DNA of 64,000 nt from Alistipes sp. An66 (lineage in GTDB: Bacteria; Bacteroidota; Bacteroidia; Bacteroidales; Rikenellaceae), in contig NZ_NFHT01000005.1 in assembly GCF_002161445.1 (NCBI RefSeq), positions 117,438-181,437 on the forward strand, read 5' to 3'. Below are positions 8,711-18,032 of this stretch, piece after piece. The notes beneath the pieces are model-generated. The model had not been told where the DNA came from, did no database searches, and saw only the letters and a program-made list of their open reading frames with translations. Both the position numbers and the translations under genes were made by a program. Positions within the stretch are counted from its first letter, which is position 1. Each line of letters starts with the position of its first letter.

Positions 8711-9133
8711 ATGGTAAGCCACGACTGTAAGATCCGGGTCTGGTACAAGCATACCGACCAGATGGCGATCTGCCACCACTCGAATTATATCTGCTACTAC
8801 GAAGCGGCGCGGAGCGAGCTGCTGCGCGAGCTGGGCATGTCGTTCGCGGAGGTCGAACGGCGGGGGATCATGATGCCGATCCTTGAGGTGCAGTCGAAGT
8901 ACCGAAAGCCGGCCTATTTCGACGAGTTGCTGACGGTGCGGATCATCTTGAAGGAGATCCCCTCGACGCGGATCAACTTCTTCTACGAGATCTACAACGA
9001 GAAGGGGGAACTGATCAATACGGGGATGACGCAGTTAGGGTTCATCCACAGCGATACGCGGCGTCCGTGCCGCTGCCCGGAGTGGTTCCTGGACCTGCTG
9101 CGGAGCCGCTGGACGGAGGAGCCGGCCGAGTGA
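8711..9133 (+). CDS. Acyl-CoA thioesterase, YbgC/FadM-like hotdog protein
   Basis: A 140-residue single-hotdog thioesterase. The motif WYKHTDQMAICHHSNYICYY with EAARSELLRELG downstream is the YbgC/4-hydroxybenzoyl-CoA thioesterase signature; the catalytic Asp is in HTDQM. The length is normal. Such enzymes hydrolyse acyl-CoA or acyl-ACP in the cytoplasm; substrate is not predictable. It starts 24 bases after the FAD synthetase gene and ends the plus-strand run. A hairpin terminator at 9258-9288 lies between it and the convergent htpG. Confidence 0.88.
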   Translation: MVSHDCKIRVWYKHTDQMAICHHSNYICYYEAARSELLRELGMSFAEVERRGIMMPILEVQSKYRKPAYFDELLTVRIILKEIPSTRINFFYEIYNEKGELINTGMTQLGFIHSDTRRPCRCPEWFLDLLRSRWTEEPAE

Positions 9134-9257
9134 CGCCCGGTCCCGGAGCGCGGAAAGAGAGACAACGGCCCGGTCCAGACGGCAAAGAGACATCCCGGCC
9201 GAGTAAGGGTCCGGAACCGGACCGCGGAGAACGGCTACGGCCTGCCCGGAGATGAAA

Positions 9258-9288
9258 AAGAGACGCCCCGGTTATCGGGGCGTCTCTT
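9258..9288 (-). terminator. Intrinsic terminator between the thioesterase gene and htpG
   Basis: A perfect 13-bp stem (AAGAGACGCCCCG with CGGGGCGTCTCTT) and a 5-base loop. On the minus strand the stem runs into a T-rich stretch, so it best serves htpG; it could also stop plus-strand transcription. Confidence 0.85.
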
Positions 9289-9346
9289 CGTTTATGCGCC
9301 TGCGAAGGGCCCGTGCACCCGTGCGGGCTGCCGGGTCGCCGCACGG

Positions 9347-11407
9347 CTACTTCTCGATGAGCGAGATCGAGCGCTGGATGAAATCCGTGAGGTTCTTGCC
9401 CTTCAACATGCCGTTGGTCAGGAGCGCCAGGTCGATGATCTGCTTGACGAGCCTGTTCTCGCCGCCGATCTGGCGCAGGCGCTCGTTGCGCTCGTCGCGC
9501 AGCGTGACGACCTTCTTCGACAACTCCTCGCGCATGGATTTCTCCTCGGGCGTGAGGTCGGCCTCCTTCTTCTCCTTCGTAACCTCCTCGAAGCGCTTCT
9601 CCTCGGCCACCGCGGCGTCGATCTTCTTGGTCATGGTCTTCAACTTGTCGCCGTAGGCCTTCTCGACGTCGGCAAGAATGTCGATGACGATGGGGTGGTT
9701 GCCGTTCACCGCGATGGTGAAGTTGTCGGGCATCTGGCCGTAGAACTGGCTCATGCCTCCGCCGCCCATCTGGGCCATCTCCTTCATGCGGCGCATGAAC
9801 TCGTTCTGCGTGATGACCACCGGGGCCTCGTCGGGCGACATGGCTTCGAACGAGATGTTGTAGTGGATCTTCTCATCCTTGGGCATCTGGCTCTCGAAGA
9901 CCGGCATGAGCAGCTCCTGCTGGGCCTCGGTGAGCGACATCTTGATGCTGTCCTCCTTCTGGATCAACTTGTCGATCACGTCGCTGTCGACGCGCACGAA
10001 GCGCACGTCCTTGTTCTTCGACTCATACCAGTTGATGTAGTGGCTGTCGAGCTGTCCGTCCATGACGAGCACGTCGTAGCCCTTGGCCTTGGCGGCTTCG
10101 AGCGAGGTGTACTTCTCGACGGGATCATCCACATAGAGGAAGACGACGGTCTTGTTCTTGTCGGTCTGGTTCTCCCGGACCTTCCCGGTGTACTCCTTCG
10201 GGGTGAAGTACTTGCCTTCGACGTTCTTCCAGAGCATGAAGTCCGAGGCCTTTTCGGCAAACTTCTCGTCGGTGAGGATGCCGTACTGGATGAAGATTTT
10301 CAGGTTGTCCCACTTCGACTCGTAGTCGGGGCGCATCGTGTTGAAGAGCTCCTGCAAACGGTCCGCGACCTTGCGGGTGATGTAGTTCGAGATCTTCTTG
10401 ACGTTGGCATCGCTTTGGAGATAGCTGCGCGAGACGTTCAGCGGGATGTCCGGCGAGTCGATCACGCCGTGGAGCAGCGTCAGGTACTCGGGGACGATGC
10501 CCTCGACCTGATCCGTGACGTAGACCTGGTTGCAGTAGAGCTGGATCTTGTTGCGCTGGATTTCGAAGTTGTTGTGGATCTTCGGGAAGTAGAGGATGCC
10601 GGTCAGGTGGAACGGGTAGTCGATGTTCAGATGGATCGAGAAGAGGGGTTCGTCGCTCAACGGGTATAGTTCGCGGTAGAACTCCTTGTACTGCTCCTCG
10701 GTGATCTCCGACGGCTTGCGGGTCCACAACGGGTCGACGTCGTTGATGACGTTGTCCTTATCGGTATCGACGTACTTGCCGTCCTTCCACTCCTTGACCT
10801 TTCCGAAGGCGATGGGCACGGGGAGGAAGCGGCAGTACTTTTTCAGCAGCTCCGAGACCTTCGACTCCTCGGCATACTCCTTGGTATCCTCGGCGAGGTG
10901 GAGCACGACGGTCGAGCCGCGGTCATGGGCCTCGTCGGTCTCCTCCATTTCGAACTCGGGGGTTCCGCTGCAACTCCAATGCACGGTCTTTGCGCCCTCC
11001 TGCCACGAACGGGTGAAGATCTCGACCCGGTCGGCAACCATGAAGGCCGAGTAGAATCCCAGTCCGAAGTGCCCGATGATGGCCTGGTCCTTGTATTTCT
11101 CCATGAACTCCTCGGCTCCGGAGAAGGCGATCTGGTTGATATACTTGTCGAGCTCCTCGGCGGTCATACCGATTCCGCGGTCGGTGACGGTGAGCGTGCG
11201 GGCCGCAGGGTCTACGGCGACATGGATCGTCAGGTCGCCCAACTCGCCCTTCATCACGCCCTTCGCCGAGAGGGTTTTCAGTTTCTGGGTGGCATCCACG
11301 GCGTTGGAGATCAGCTCGCGGAGAAAAATCTCATGGTCCGAATAGAGGAATTTCTTGATGACAGGGAAGATGTTCTCTGTCGTAACCCCGATTTTACCGT
11401 TTTTCAT
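9347..11407 (-). CDS. htpG: Molecular chaperone HtpG (Hsp90)
   Basis: A 686-residue bacterial Hsp90, an ATP-dependent cytoplasmic chaperone. The GHKL ATPase site is complete: ELISNAVDAT with the catalytic Glu (residue 31) and Mg-binding Asn (35), the DRGIGMT loop, and GHFGLGFYSAFMVA. The middle domain carries LYCNQVYVTD and the catalytic Arg region NVSRSYLQ. A charged, Lys/Glu-rich insertion near residue 620 and a normal C-terminal dimerisation region follow. The length is slightly above the roughly 630 residues of E. coli HtpG, as is usual in Bacteroidota. The gene is monocistronic between a terminator and the divergent nitroreductase gene. No CIRCE element was seen upstream. Confidence 0.97.
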   Translation of the reverse strand: MKNGKIGVTTENIFPVIKKFLYSDHEIFLRELISNAVDATQKLKTLSAKGVMKGELGDLTIHVAVDPAARTLTVTDRGIGMTAEELDKYINQIAFSGAEEFMEKYKDQAIIGHFGLGFYSAFMVADRVEIFTRSWQEGAKTVHWSCSGTPEFEMEETDEAHDRGSTVVLHLAEDTKEYAEESKVSELLKKYCRFLPVPIAFGKVKEWKDGKYVDTDKDNVINDVDPLWTRKPSEITEEQYKEFYRELYPLSDEPLFSIHLNIDYPFHLTGILYFPKIHNNFEIQRNKIQLYCNQVYVTDQVEGIVPEYLTLLHGVIDSPDIPLNVSRSYLQSDANVKKISNYITRKVADRLQELFNTMRPDYESKWDNLKIFIQYGILTDEKFAEKASDFMLWKNVEGKYFTPKEYTGKVRENQTDKNKTVVFLYVDDPVEKYTSLEAAKAKGYDVLVMDGQLDSHYINWYESKNKDVRFVRVDSDVIDKLIQKEDSIKMSLTEAQQELLMPVFESQMPKDEKIHYNISFEAMSPDEAPVVITQNEFMRRMKEMAQMGGGGMSQFYGQMPDNFTIAVNGNHPIVIDILADVEKAYGDKLKTMTKKIDAAVAEEKRFEEVTKEKKEADLTPEEKSMREELSKKVVTLRDERNERLRQIGGENRLVKQIIDLALLTNGMLKGKNLTDFIQRSISLIEK

Positions 11408-11603
11408 AGTTCAAGTGTATTTTGTTTTGCTATTTTTCTGCCCCGGAGATCAACAAACGGTGTGCCAGCCCTGTTTTTCTGCCAGATTGTCAGTCGCAAC
11501 TGACAGCGCCTGCCTTCTTCGGGTCGGAAGCGGCGCCGGGACGGATGCGGATCGGCTTCTTCCGGGCCTTCGGGATCTCGATCCGGGGAAAGCGGACCTC
11601 GGA

Positions 11604-11635
11604 TTTGCCGTCCTGCCGAATTTTGCGTATCTTCG
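11604..11635 (+). promoter_or_regulatory. Promoter of the nitroreductase gene
   Basis: TTTG at 11604-11607, a 20-base spacer and TATCTTCG at 11628-11635, a one-mismatch fit to the Bacteroidota -33/-7 consensus. The -7 element ends 14 bases before the start codon. Confidence 0.65.
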
Positions 11636-11649
11636 CGGAAAGCTGATTA

Positions 11650-12180
11650 ATGATAAAGAGTATGGATTTTCTCGCACTGGCCAAACGGCGCTACGCGTGC
11701 CGTCAATACAGCGACCGGAAGGTCGAACCCGAAAAGTTGGAACGGATCCTCGAAGCGGGGCGTGTGGCCCCGACGGGGGCGAACCGCCAGCCGCAACGGC
11801 TCGTGGTCGTGCAGTCGAAGGAGGGAATGGAGCGCCTGGCGCGCTGCACGCGGGATTTCGGCGCTCCGCTGGCGATCATCGTCTGCGCCGACACCGACGA
11901 GGTGTGGACCCGGAAATACGACGGCAAGAAGATCGGCGACATCGACGCCTCGATCGTGACGGACCACATGATGCTCTGCGCGGCGTCGCTGGGGTTAGAT
12001 ACGCTGTGGATCTGCATGTTCAAACCGGAGGCGGTGCGTGCGGAGTTCCGCCTGCCGGACCACGTCGAGCCGGTAAACATCCTGCTCATCGGCTACGGCT
12101 CCGGGGAGCCCTCGTCGCCTGACCGGCACGACACGCTCCGCAAAGCGCTCTCCGCGACCGTTTTCGAGGAGACGTTTTAA
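11650..12180 (+). CDS. Nitroreductase family protein
   Basis: A 176-residue flavin-dependent oxidoreductase of the compact nitroreductase group. Visible elements are AKRRYACRQYSDRKV (FMN phosphate-binding Arg residues), RVAPTGANRQPQ (FMN contact) and the C-terminal NILLIGYGSGEP. Members reduce nitro compounds, quinones or flavins with NAD(P)H; the true substrate is unknown. The start at 11650 (MIKSMDF) follows the usual promoter; M5 at 11662 is a possible alternative. It is convergent with the aldose epimerase gene across a strong hairpin and is a single-gene unit. Confidence 0.88.
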   Translation: MIKSMDFLALAKRRYACRQYSDRKVEPEKLERILEAGRVAPTGANRQPQRLVVVQSKEGMERLARCTRDFGAPLAIIVCADTDEVWTRKYDGKKIGDIDASIVTDHMMLCAASLGLDTLWICMFKPEAVRAEFRLPDHVEPVNILLIGYGSGEPSSPDRHDTLRKALSATVFEETF

Positions 12181-12221
12181 AGCGAAGCGGGAGGTCCGGT
12201 CCGGATCTCCCGCTTCGCTTT
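12179..12221. terminator. Bidirectional terminator between convergent genes
   Basis: A 15-bp perfect stem, AAAGCGAAGCGGGAG (12179-12193) with CTCCCGCTTCGCTTT (12207-12221), overlapping the nitroreductase stop codon, with a 13-base loop. A/T-rich sequence on both sides suits termination in either direction. Confidence 0.8.
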
Positions 12222-12282
12222 ATATGAATCGCAACATCCGACTTTCAATCAGCCTGTTGCGCACCATCCATACACCTCCCGG

Positions 12283-13278
12283 TTATGAACGGACGTAGAG
12301 CCGATATTTCGCGCTCCACGACTCGCCGGGCGCCACCGACCGGAATCCTTCGGCCTCGGGATCGGCGGCATTCGGGGCGTTGGTCACCCACGACTGCGGT
12401 TCGGGACAGCAGTAGGGCACCTGCCCGCCGTTGTTCCAGATCGTCCAGTAGAGGGTCTGTCCGTCCACCTCGTAGAAGACCCGCACGCCGGTGCGGCGAT
12501 TCTCGACCACAGCCCCGCGATAGGGCTTGCCGTCGACCTCGATCTCGCGCAGCGTGAAACCTGCTTCGATGGGATCGCATCCCGTGACGCGGAGTCCTTC
12601 GCCGCGCAGTTTCGCAAACTGCTCCGTCAGCGGCAACTTCCTGCCGGTCGGAAGATTGCGACCATTCAATTCAACCTGTTCTCCAACCGCCGCACGCAGC
12701 ACGTAATCGTCCGCCACGCCGCCCGCAAACGGAATCCGCAGCGGGGTGTGGAATCCCACGCCGATCGGCATGCGCTGCCGGCTGCGGTTCGTGAAGACCA
12801 CCTCCTGCTCCAAACCCTCGGCCGTCAGCCGGTAGACGATCTTGCACTTGAACTCGTGCGGGAAGTCGCGGAAAATGGCGTCGCTGCCCGCATTGGCGTA
12901 GTAGCGGCACTCGACCAGCACCTCGTCGTCCGTCTCCACGGCCTTCGAGACCTGGAAGGGCTGGCTTTTGAGGATGCCGTGGTGGTAGTTGCGCTCCTTT
13001 TCGATCGTAATCGGGTACCGGTAGGTCCGCCCCTCGAACGTGTAACGTCCGTCGGCGATGCGGTTGGGCGGGAAGAGGATCGGCAGCCCGAAGATCTGCG
13101 GCCGCCGGAGGAACGTCTCGATCTCCTCCGCCGCGGGGGTGTGCAGCACCTCGACGCCGCGCTGCGTGTCGGCCAGCCGGATGAGGTTGGCGCCCATCGC
13201 GGGAATCAGCAGCGCCGCATAGTCCCCTTTGGAAAACTCCACGGCCCGCAGGCCGCAGTAGTCCACGCTCCGGAGCAT
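12283..13278 (-). CDS. Aldose 1-epimerase family protein
   Basis: A 331-residue protein of the galactose mutarotase superfamily. It has the long beta-sandwich pattern of the family, with GLPILFPPNRIADGRYTFEG (substrate pocket segment), HHGIL holding the conserved catalytic-type His, and VGFHTPLRIPF. These enzymes interconvert alpha and beta anomers of sugars such as galactose, glucose or hexose phosphates. The exact sugar is not predictable. It begins only three bases after the trxA stop codon, so it is probably cotranscribed with trxA and possibly dnaE, although no functional link is apparent. Confidence 0.82.
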   Translation of the reverse strand: MLRSVDYCGLRAVEFSKGDYAALLIPAMGANLIRLADTQRGVEVLHTPAAEEIETFLRRPQIFGLPILFPPNRIADGRYTFEGRTYRYPITIEKERNYHHGILKSQPFQVSKAVETDDEVLVECRYYANAGSDAIFRDFPHEFKCKIVYRLTAEGLEQEVVFTNRSRQRMPIGVGFHTPLRIPFAGGVADDYVLRAAVGEQVELNGRNLPTGRKLPLTEQFAKLRGEGLRVTGCDPIEAGFTLREIEVDGKPYRGAVVENRRTGVRVFYEVDGQTLYWTIWNNGGQVPYCCPEPQSWVTNAPNAADPEAEGFRSVAPGESWSAKYRLYVRS

Positions 13279-13281
13279 TGC

Positions 13282-13596
13282 TTACAGGAGTTTTTCGATC
13301 TTTGCTTTCAGCGCATCCTTCGAGCAGGCGCCGACCTGCTTGTCGACCTGCTGTCCGCCTTTGAGGAAGACGATCGTCGGGATGTTCCGCACGCCGAACT
13401 TCATCGTGATGTCGTCGTTCGTCTCGACGTCGCACTTGCCGATGACCACGCGGCCTTCGTACTCGGCGGCCAGTTCGTCGATGATGGGGGCGATCATGCG
13501 GCAGGGTCCGCACCACTCGGCCCAGAAGTCGATCACTACGGGCTGATCGCCTGCGATCAGCGTTTCAAAATTTTCGTTGTTGATTGCCAGTGCCAT
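13282..13596 (-). CDS. trxA: Thioredoxin
   Basis: A 104-residue cytoplasmic thiol-disulfide reductant with the classical WCGPC active site (Cys 29 and Cys 32) in FWAEWCGPCRMI and the cis-Pro region VRNIPTIVFLKGG. The length is standard and there is no signal peptide. It lies 36 bases downstream of dnaE and three bases upstream of the aldose epimerase gene, in the same direction, so the three genes may share a transcript. Confidence 0.95.
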   Translation of the reverse strand: MALAINNENFETLIAGDQPVVIDFWAEWCGPCRMIAPIIDELAAEYEGRVVIGKCDVETNDDITMKFGVRNIPTIVFLKGGQQVDKQVGACSKDALKAKIEKLL

Positions 13597-13632
13597 TTTT
13601 CTGTGTTTTTGAGTTGTTATTGTAAATCGTCG

Positions 13633-16600
13633 TTATGCAATGGAATAGTGTATTTCGTTGTCATCCAGATAGTCGACCAGTTCGGGCGAGAGCGATATCT
13701 TGTGGCTCTTCGAGAAGAGGCTCAACGAGACCTGCGCCTTGCGGTCGACGAGGTTCACGCGCAGCAGCGTGTTTCCCTTCGACCGGCGGACGCGTTCCGA
13801 GAGCTCGCGGATCAGCGTTTCGGTCAGCTCCTCGATGGGCAGCAGGATGTTCATCTCGCGGATCATCGTGTCGCGCAGCTCCTGCAACTGGACCATCGAG
13901 ACGATTTTGAATTCGAGCTCCTTGTCGTTGTAGGGTTTGGGCTGCACCTTTCCGCGGACGAAAAGGAAGTAGTCGGCGAAGAGGTACTTGCGGAAGTTCT
14001 CATAATCCTTGCCAAAGAGGGCAAATTCGTGAGCTCCGTTGTAATCTTCGAGTTTGAAACGCCCCCAGGGCTTCCCGGTCTTGGTCATGAGGTTCTGCAC
14101 GCCGACGACCATGCCGGCCACGGCAATCTCCTGACCCTTCAATGCTTCGAGGTTTTCGAGCTCCGAGAGCTGGGTCTTGCACATGTGGTCGATGATGATC
14201 TTGTAGTCGTCGAGCGGGTGTGCCGAGAGGTAGAGTCCGACCATTTCGCGCTCTTTGGTGAGTTTTTCGAGCTGGCTCCAATCGGCGCAGGCCGGGATCA
14301 CCGGACGCTGGATGTCGACGTGCCCGCCCCCGCCGAAGAGGCTCTGCTGGGCATTGTTCTGCTCGTTCTGGTAACGCTGCCCGTAGCGCATGAGCTGTTC
14401 GAGGAAGGTGGCGCCGCTCGCGTCGCGGGAGTCCACGCCGAAATACTTGCAGCGTGCGAAGTCGGAGATCGAGTCGAAAGCTCCGGCGTAGGCGAGATTT
14501 TCGAGACATTTGCGGTTGACGAGCGAGTAGTTCACGCGCTCGACGAAGTCGTAGATATCCTTGAACGGGCCGTTGGCCTTGCGTTCGGCGATGATGCTCT
14601 CGACGGCGGCGGCCCCGACGCCCTTCACGGCGGCCAGACCGAAGCGCACGTCACCCGAGAGGTTGGCCGAGAAGGCCTGCATCGACTCGTTGATGTCGGG
14701 ACCCAGCACACTGATTCCCATGCGCTTGCACTCGTTCATGTAGAGTGTCAGCTGCTCGATGTTCGTGAGGTTTCGGCTCAACACCGCGGCCATGTACTCC
14801 GAGGGGTAGTTGGCTTTGAGGTAGGCGGTCTGGTAGGCGACCCACGAGTAGCACGTGGCGTGCGACTTGTTGAAGGCGTAGGAGGCGAACTTCTCCCAGT
14901 CGGCCCAGATCTTTTCCAGCACCTCGGGTTTGTGTCCGTTCTTCCTGCCGCCCTCGATGAACTTGGGTTTCAGGTGGTCCAGCTTGTCTTTGAGCTTCTT
15001 GCCCATGGCCTTGCGCAGCGTGTCGGACTCGCCGCGGGTGAAGTTGGCCAGCAGGCGCGACAGCAGCATGACCTGCTCCTGGTAGACCGTGATTCCGTAA
15101 GTATCTTTGAGATACTTCTCCATGATCGGAATGTCGTACACGATGGGGCTTCGGCCGTGCTTGCGGGCGATGAAGTCCGGGATGTAGTCCATCGGGCCGG
15201 GGCGGTAGAGGGCGTTCATCGCGATGAGGTCCTCGAAGGTCGAGGGTTGCAGCTCGCGGAGGTACTTCTGCATGCCGGCGGACTCGAACTGGAACGTCCC
15301 GACGGTGCGGCCCTCGCTGTACAGCTTGTAGGTCGCGGGGTCGTTGATGATCGAGAAGTCGTCGATGTCGATCTTCACGCCCTTCGTCTGGCGGATGTTC
15401 TCCACGGCATCCTTGATGATCGAGAGGGTCTTCAACCCGAGGAAGTCCATCTTGATCAGCCCCGTATCCTCGATCACCGAACCTTCGTACTGCGTGACGA
15501 GCATCTTCTCGCCGGTCTCCTTGTCGTCGGCCGTCGAGACGGGGACCCAGTCGGTGATGTCGTCGCGGCAGATGATCGTGCCGCAGGCGTGCACGCCCGT
15601 ATTGCGGACGTTTCCTTCGAGCATCTTGGCATAGCGGATCGTGTCGCGCAGCACGGGGTTGTCCGACTGCTCGGCGGCTTTCAGTTCGGGGACCAGTTCG
15701 ATGGCCTGGCCGAGGCTCTTCACGGCCTTGCCGTCGGGGGTCTTGTCGGGGACGAGTTTGCAGAGGCGGTCCGACTCCGAGAGGACGAGTTTCTGCACGC
15801 GGGCCACATCCTTGATCGACAGTTTGGTGGCCATCGTGCCGTAGGTGATGATATGGGCGACCTTCTCCTTGCCGTACTTCTGGGTGACCCAGTTCAGGAC
15901 GCGGCCGCGGCCGTCGTCGTCGAAGTCGACGTCGATATCCGGCAGCGAGATGCGGTCGGGATTGAGGAAACGCTCGAACAGCAGGTCGTAGGCGATGGGG
16001 TCGATCTGCGTGATGCCGAGGCAGTAGGCCACGGCCGATCCGGCCGCCGAACCACGCCCCGGGCCCACCGAGACGTCCAGCTCCTCGCGGGCCGCGCGGA
16101 TGAAGTCCTGCACGATGAGGAAGTAGCCCGGGAAGCCCATCGTCTTCATGATGTGCAGCTCGAAGCGCAGCCGCTCCTCCTGCTCCTCGGTCAGCTGCTC
16201 GCCGTAGCGGCGGTGGGCGCCCTCCATGGTGAGCTTGGCGAGGTAGTCGGCCTCGAACTTGATGCGGTATAGCTTGTCGTAACCGCCGAGTTTCTCGATC
16301 TTCTTGCGCCCCTCCTCCTCGGACATGACGACGTTGCCGTTTTCGTCGCGCGTGAATTCGTCGTAGAGGTCCTGCTCCGTAAACCGTTTCCGATACTCCT
16401 CTTCGGTACCGAACTCCCGGGGGATCTCGAAGTTGGGCATGATCGGGGCATGGTCGATCGAGTAGGTTTCGACCTGGTTGCAGATGTCGACGGTCGTGGC
16501 CATCGCCTCGGGGTCCGACTCACCGAAGATCGACGCCATTTCGGCGGTGGTTTTGAGCCACTCCTGCTTGGAGTAGAGCATGCGCTTCGGGTCGTCGAGG

Positions 16601-17451
16601 TCCTTGCCCGTCGAGAGGCAGATCAGACGGTCGTGGGCTTCGGCATTGTCCTCGTCGACGAAGTGCACGTCGTTCGTGCAGACCATCCGCACGTTGTATT
16701 TTGCGGCCAGTTCCCGCAGGTGCTTGTTGACGTGCAGCTGCATGGGGTAGGCCTCGTGGTTGGCGCGCTCGACGGTGGCCTTGTGCAGCTGCAATTCGAG
16801 GTAGTAGTCCTCACCGAAGAGCGCCTTGTGCCAGCGGATGGACTCCTCGGCCTTTTCGAGGTCGTTGGCCGTGATGGCGCGGGGCACCTCGCCGGCCAGA
16901 CAGGCCGAGCAGCAGATCAGCCCCTCGTGATACTTCTCGATCTCGGTGCGGTCCGTACGCGGGCGCATGTAGAAACCCTCGGTCCAGGCCTTCGAGACGA
17001 TCTTGATCAGGTTGTGGTATCCTTTGAGGTTCTTGGCCAGCAGGATCAGGTGGTAACCGCTCTGGTCGGGCTTTCCCTCCTTGTCGTAGAGCGACCGGCG
17101 CGCGACATAGACCTCGCAGCCGATGATGGGCTTGAAGGCCATTTTCCTGCGGAGTTCTTCCAGCTCCTTTTCGCAGCGGGCGATTTCGGCTTCGGGGTCG
17201 GCGGCAGTCTCGGATCCGTCGCGCAGGGCGGCGATGCGGGCCTCGCACGCGGCGGCCTTCTCCTTGAATTTTCCCTTGATCTTCTTGACGTAGTTGTAAA
17301 ACTCCTTGATTCCGAACATATTGCCGTGATCGGTCACGGCAATGCCGGGCTGTCCGTCGGCAATGGCCTTGTCGACGAGTTTGGGGATGCTGGCCTGACC
17401 GTCGAGAATCGAGTATTGCGTATGTACGTGAAGGTGTACGAATTGGGACAT
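13633..17451 (-). CDS. dnaE: DNA polymerase III subunit alpha
   Basis: A 1272-residue replicative polymerase of the DnaE type. The N-terminal PHP domain starts at VHLHVHTQYSILDGQASI with metal-ligand His residues and AVTDHGNMFG. The palm carries GPGRGSAAGSAVAYCLGIT and PDIDVDFDDDGRGRV (catalytic Asp residues near residue 500). The helix-hairpin-helix region and an OB-fold domain (EIAVAGMVVGVQ, GRFKLEDYNG) follow. It is longer than E. coli DnaE (1160) because of insertions such as the charged stretch after the PHP start, common in Bacteroidota. A weak -7-like TATCTTTA lies about 25 bases upstream of the ATG. There is no intein. Confidence 0.97.
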   Translation of the reverse strand: MSQFVHLHVHTQYSILDGQASIPKLVDKAIADGQPGIAVTDHGNMFGIKEFYNYVKKIKGKFKEKAAACEARIAALRDGSETAADPEAEIARCEKELEELRRKMAFKPIIGCEVYVARRSLYDKEGKPDQSGYHLILLAKNLKGYHNLIKIVSKAWTEGFYMRPRTDRTEIEKYHEGLICCSACLAGEVPRAITANDLEKAEESIRWHKALFGEDYYLELQLHKATVERANHEAYPMQLHVNKHLRELAAKYNVRMVCTNDVHFVDEDNAEAHDRLICLSTGKDLDDPKRMLYSKQEWLKTTAEMASIFGESDPEAMATTVDICNQVETYSIDHAPIMPNFEIPREFGTEEEYRKRFTEQDLYDEFTRDENGNVVMSEEEGRKKIEKLGGYDKLYRIKFEADYLAKLTMEGAHRRYGEQLTEEQEERLRFELHIMKTMGFPGYFLIVQDFIRAAREELDVSVGPGRGSAAGSAVAYCLGITQIDPIAYDLLFERFLNPDRISLPDIDVDFDDDGRGRVLNWVTQKYGKEKVAHIITYGTMATKLSIKDVARVQKLVLSESDRLCKLVPDKTPDGKAVKSLGQAIELVPELKAAEQSDNPVLRDTIRYAKMLEGNVRNTGVHACGTIICRDDITDWVPVSTADDKETGEKMLVTQYEGSVIEDTGLIKMDFLGLKTLSIIKDAVENIRQTKGVKIDIDDFSIINDPATYKLYSEGRTVGTFQFESAGMQKYLRELQPSTFEDLIAMNALYRPGPMDYIPDFIARKHGRSPIVYDIPIMEKYLKDTYGITVYQEQVMLLSRLLANFTRGESDTLRKAMGKKLKDKLDHLKPKFIEGGRKNGHKPEVLEKIWADWEKFASYAFNKSHATCYSWVAYQTAYLKANYPSEYMAAVLSRNLTNIEQLTLYMNECKRMGISVLGPDINESMQAFSANLSGDVRFGLAAVKGVGAAAVESIIAERKANGPFKDIYDFVERVNYSLVNRKCLENLAYAGAFDSISDFARCKYFGVDSRDASGATFLEQLMRYGQRYQNEQNNAQQSLFGGGGHVDIQRPVIPACADWSQLEKLTKEREMVGLYLSAHPLDDYKIIIDHMCKTQLSELENLEALKGQEIAVAGMVVGVQNLMTKTGKPWGRFKLEDYNGAHEFALFGKDYENFRKYLFADYFLFVRGKVQPKPYNDKELEFKIVSMVQLQELRDTMIREMNILLPIEELTETLIRELSERVRRSKGNTLLRVNLVDRKAQVSLSLFSKSHKISLSPELVDYLDDNEIHYSIA

Positions 17452-17569
17452 TTCGCGGGAAATTTAGCGATGTAAAGATAGCGATATTTATGCAGAAAAT
17501 ACGGCCGGATTCTTGTATTTTATCAACAAAATGCTTAACTTTAAATACCGAACCAAAACCGAACGAGTT

Positions 17570-17779
17570 ATGCAAGACGACACATTGGTTGTATTGGCGG
17601 AGTACAACACCGTAACGGAGGCCGAGATCGCCAAGTCGATGCTCGACAGCGCCGGAATCTGGTCGACGATCCGCAACGAATACATGTCGGCCATCTATCC
17701 GATCGGCACGATGCCCGCCCAGGTGGTCGTCCGGGCGGACGAACTGGAAAAGGCCCGCACGCTGCTGCAACACAGATAG
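17570..17779 (+). CDS. Small DUF2007-type protein
   Basis: A 69-residue protein matching the DUF2007 'putative prokaryotic signal transducing protein' family: VVLAEYNTVTEAEIAKSMLD, a Gly-Ile turn, then VVVRADELEKARTLL at the end. The fold is a small ferredoxin-like alpha/beta domain related to PII-type folds; its function is unknown. ATG at 17570 is chosen since the in-frame sequence further upstream is basic, A/T-rich promoter-like DNA. It is divergent from dnaE and followed by a terminator. Confidence 0.75.
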   Translation: MQDDTLVVLAEYNTVTEAEIAKSMLDSAGIWSTIRNEYMSAIYPIGTMPAQVVVRADELEKARTLLQHR

Positions 17780-17927
17780 TGTGAAGGAGGGAAGGGCTGC
17801 AATCCGGACATGGAGACCGAAGGCCCCGGGTGCGGGGGAGGGAAACAAACCCGCAACCGGGCCGTCGGATTGGTGTCCGCCCTTTGAGAATCCGTCTGTC
17901 GGAGCGACGGACCGATACGAAGAGGCG

Positions 17928-17960
17928 AAAAGGCTTCACCCGTGCTGGTGAAGCCTTTTT
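17928..17960. terminator. Terminator after the DUF2007 gene
   Basis: A 13-bp perfect stem, AAAAGGCTTCACC with GGTGAAGCCTTTT, a 6-base loop and a T on the plus side; A-rich on the left arm so it can also serve the convergent TonB-like gene. Confidence 0.85.
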
Positions 17961-18032
17961 CCATGCCGGCAATGCGTCCGGAGCATCCTGCCGGGCAGGC
18001 GATTCTCCGATCGGCCGCCCCGACCGCCGGGA

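Noticed and set aside
12748..16272. A 1174-codon open frame on the plus strand
   Set aside because: It lies antisense to dnaE; its translation is made of Val/Asp/Leu/Glu-rich sequence without domains, as expected from the GC-rich codon bias of the opposite strand. dnaE is clearly the gene.
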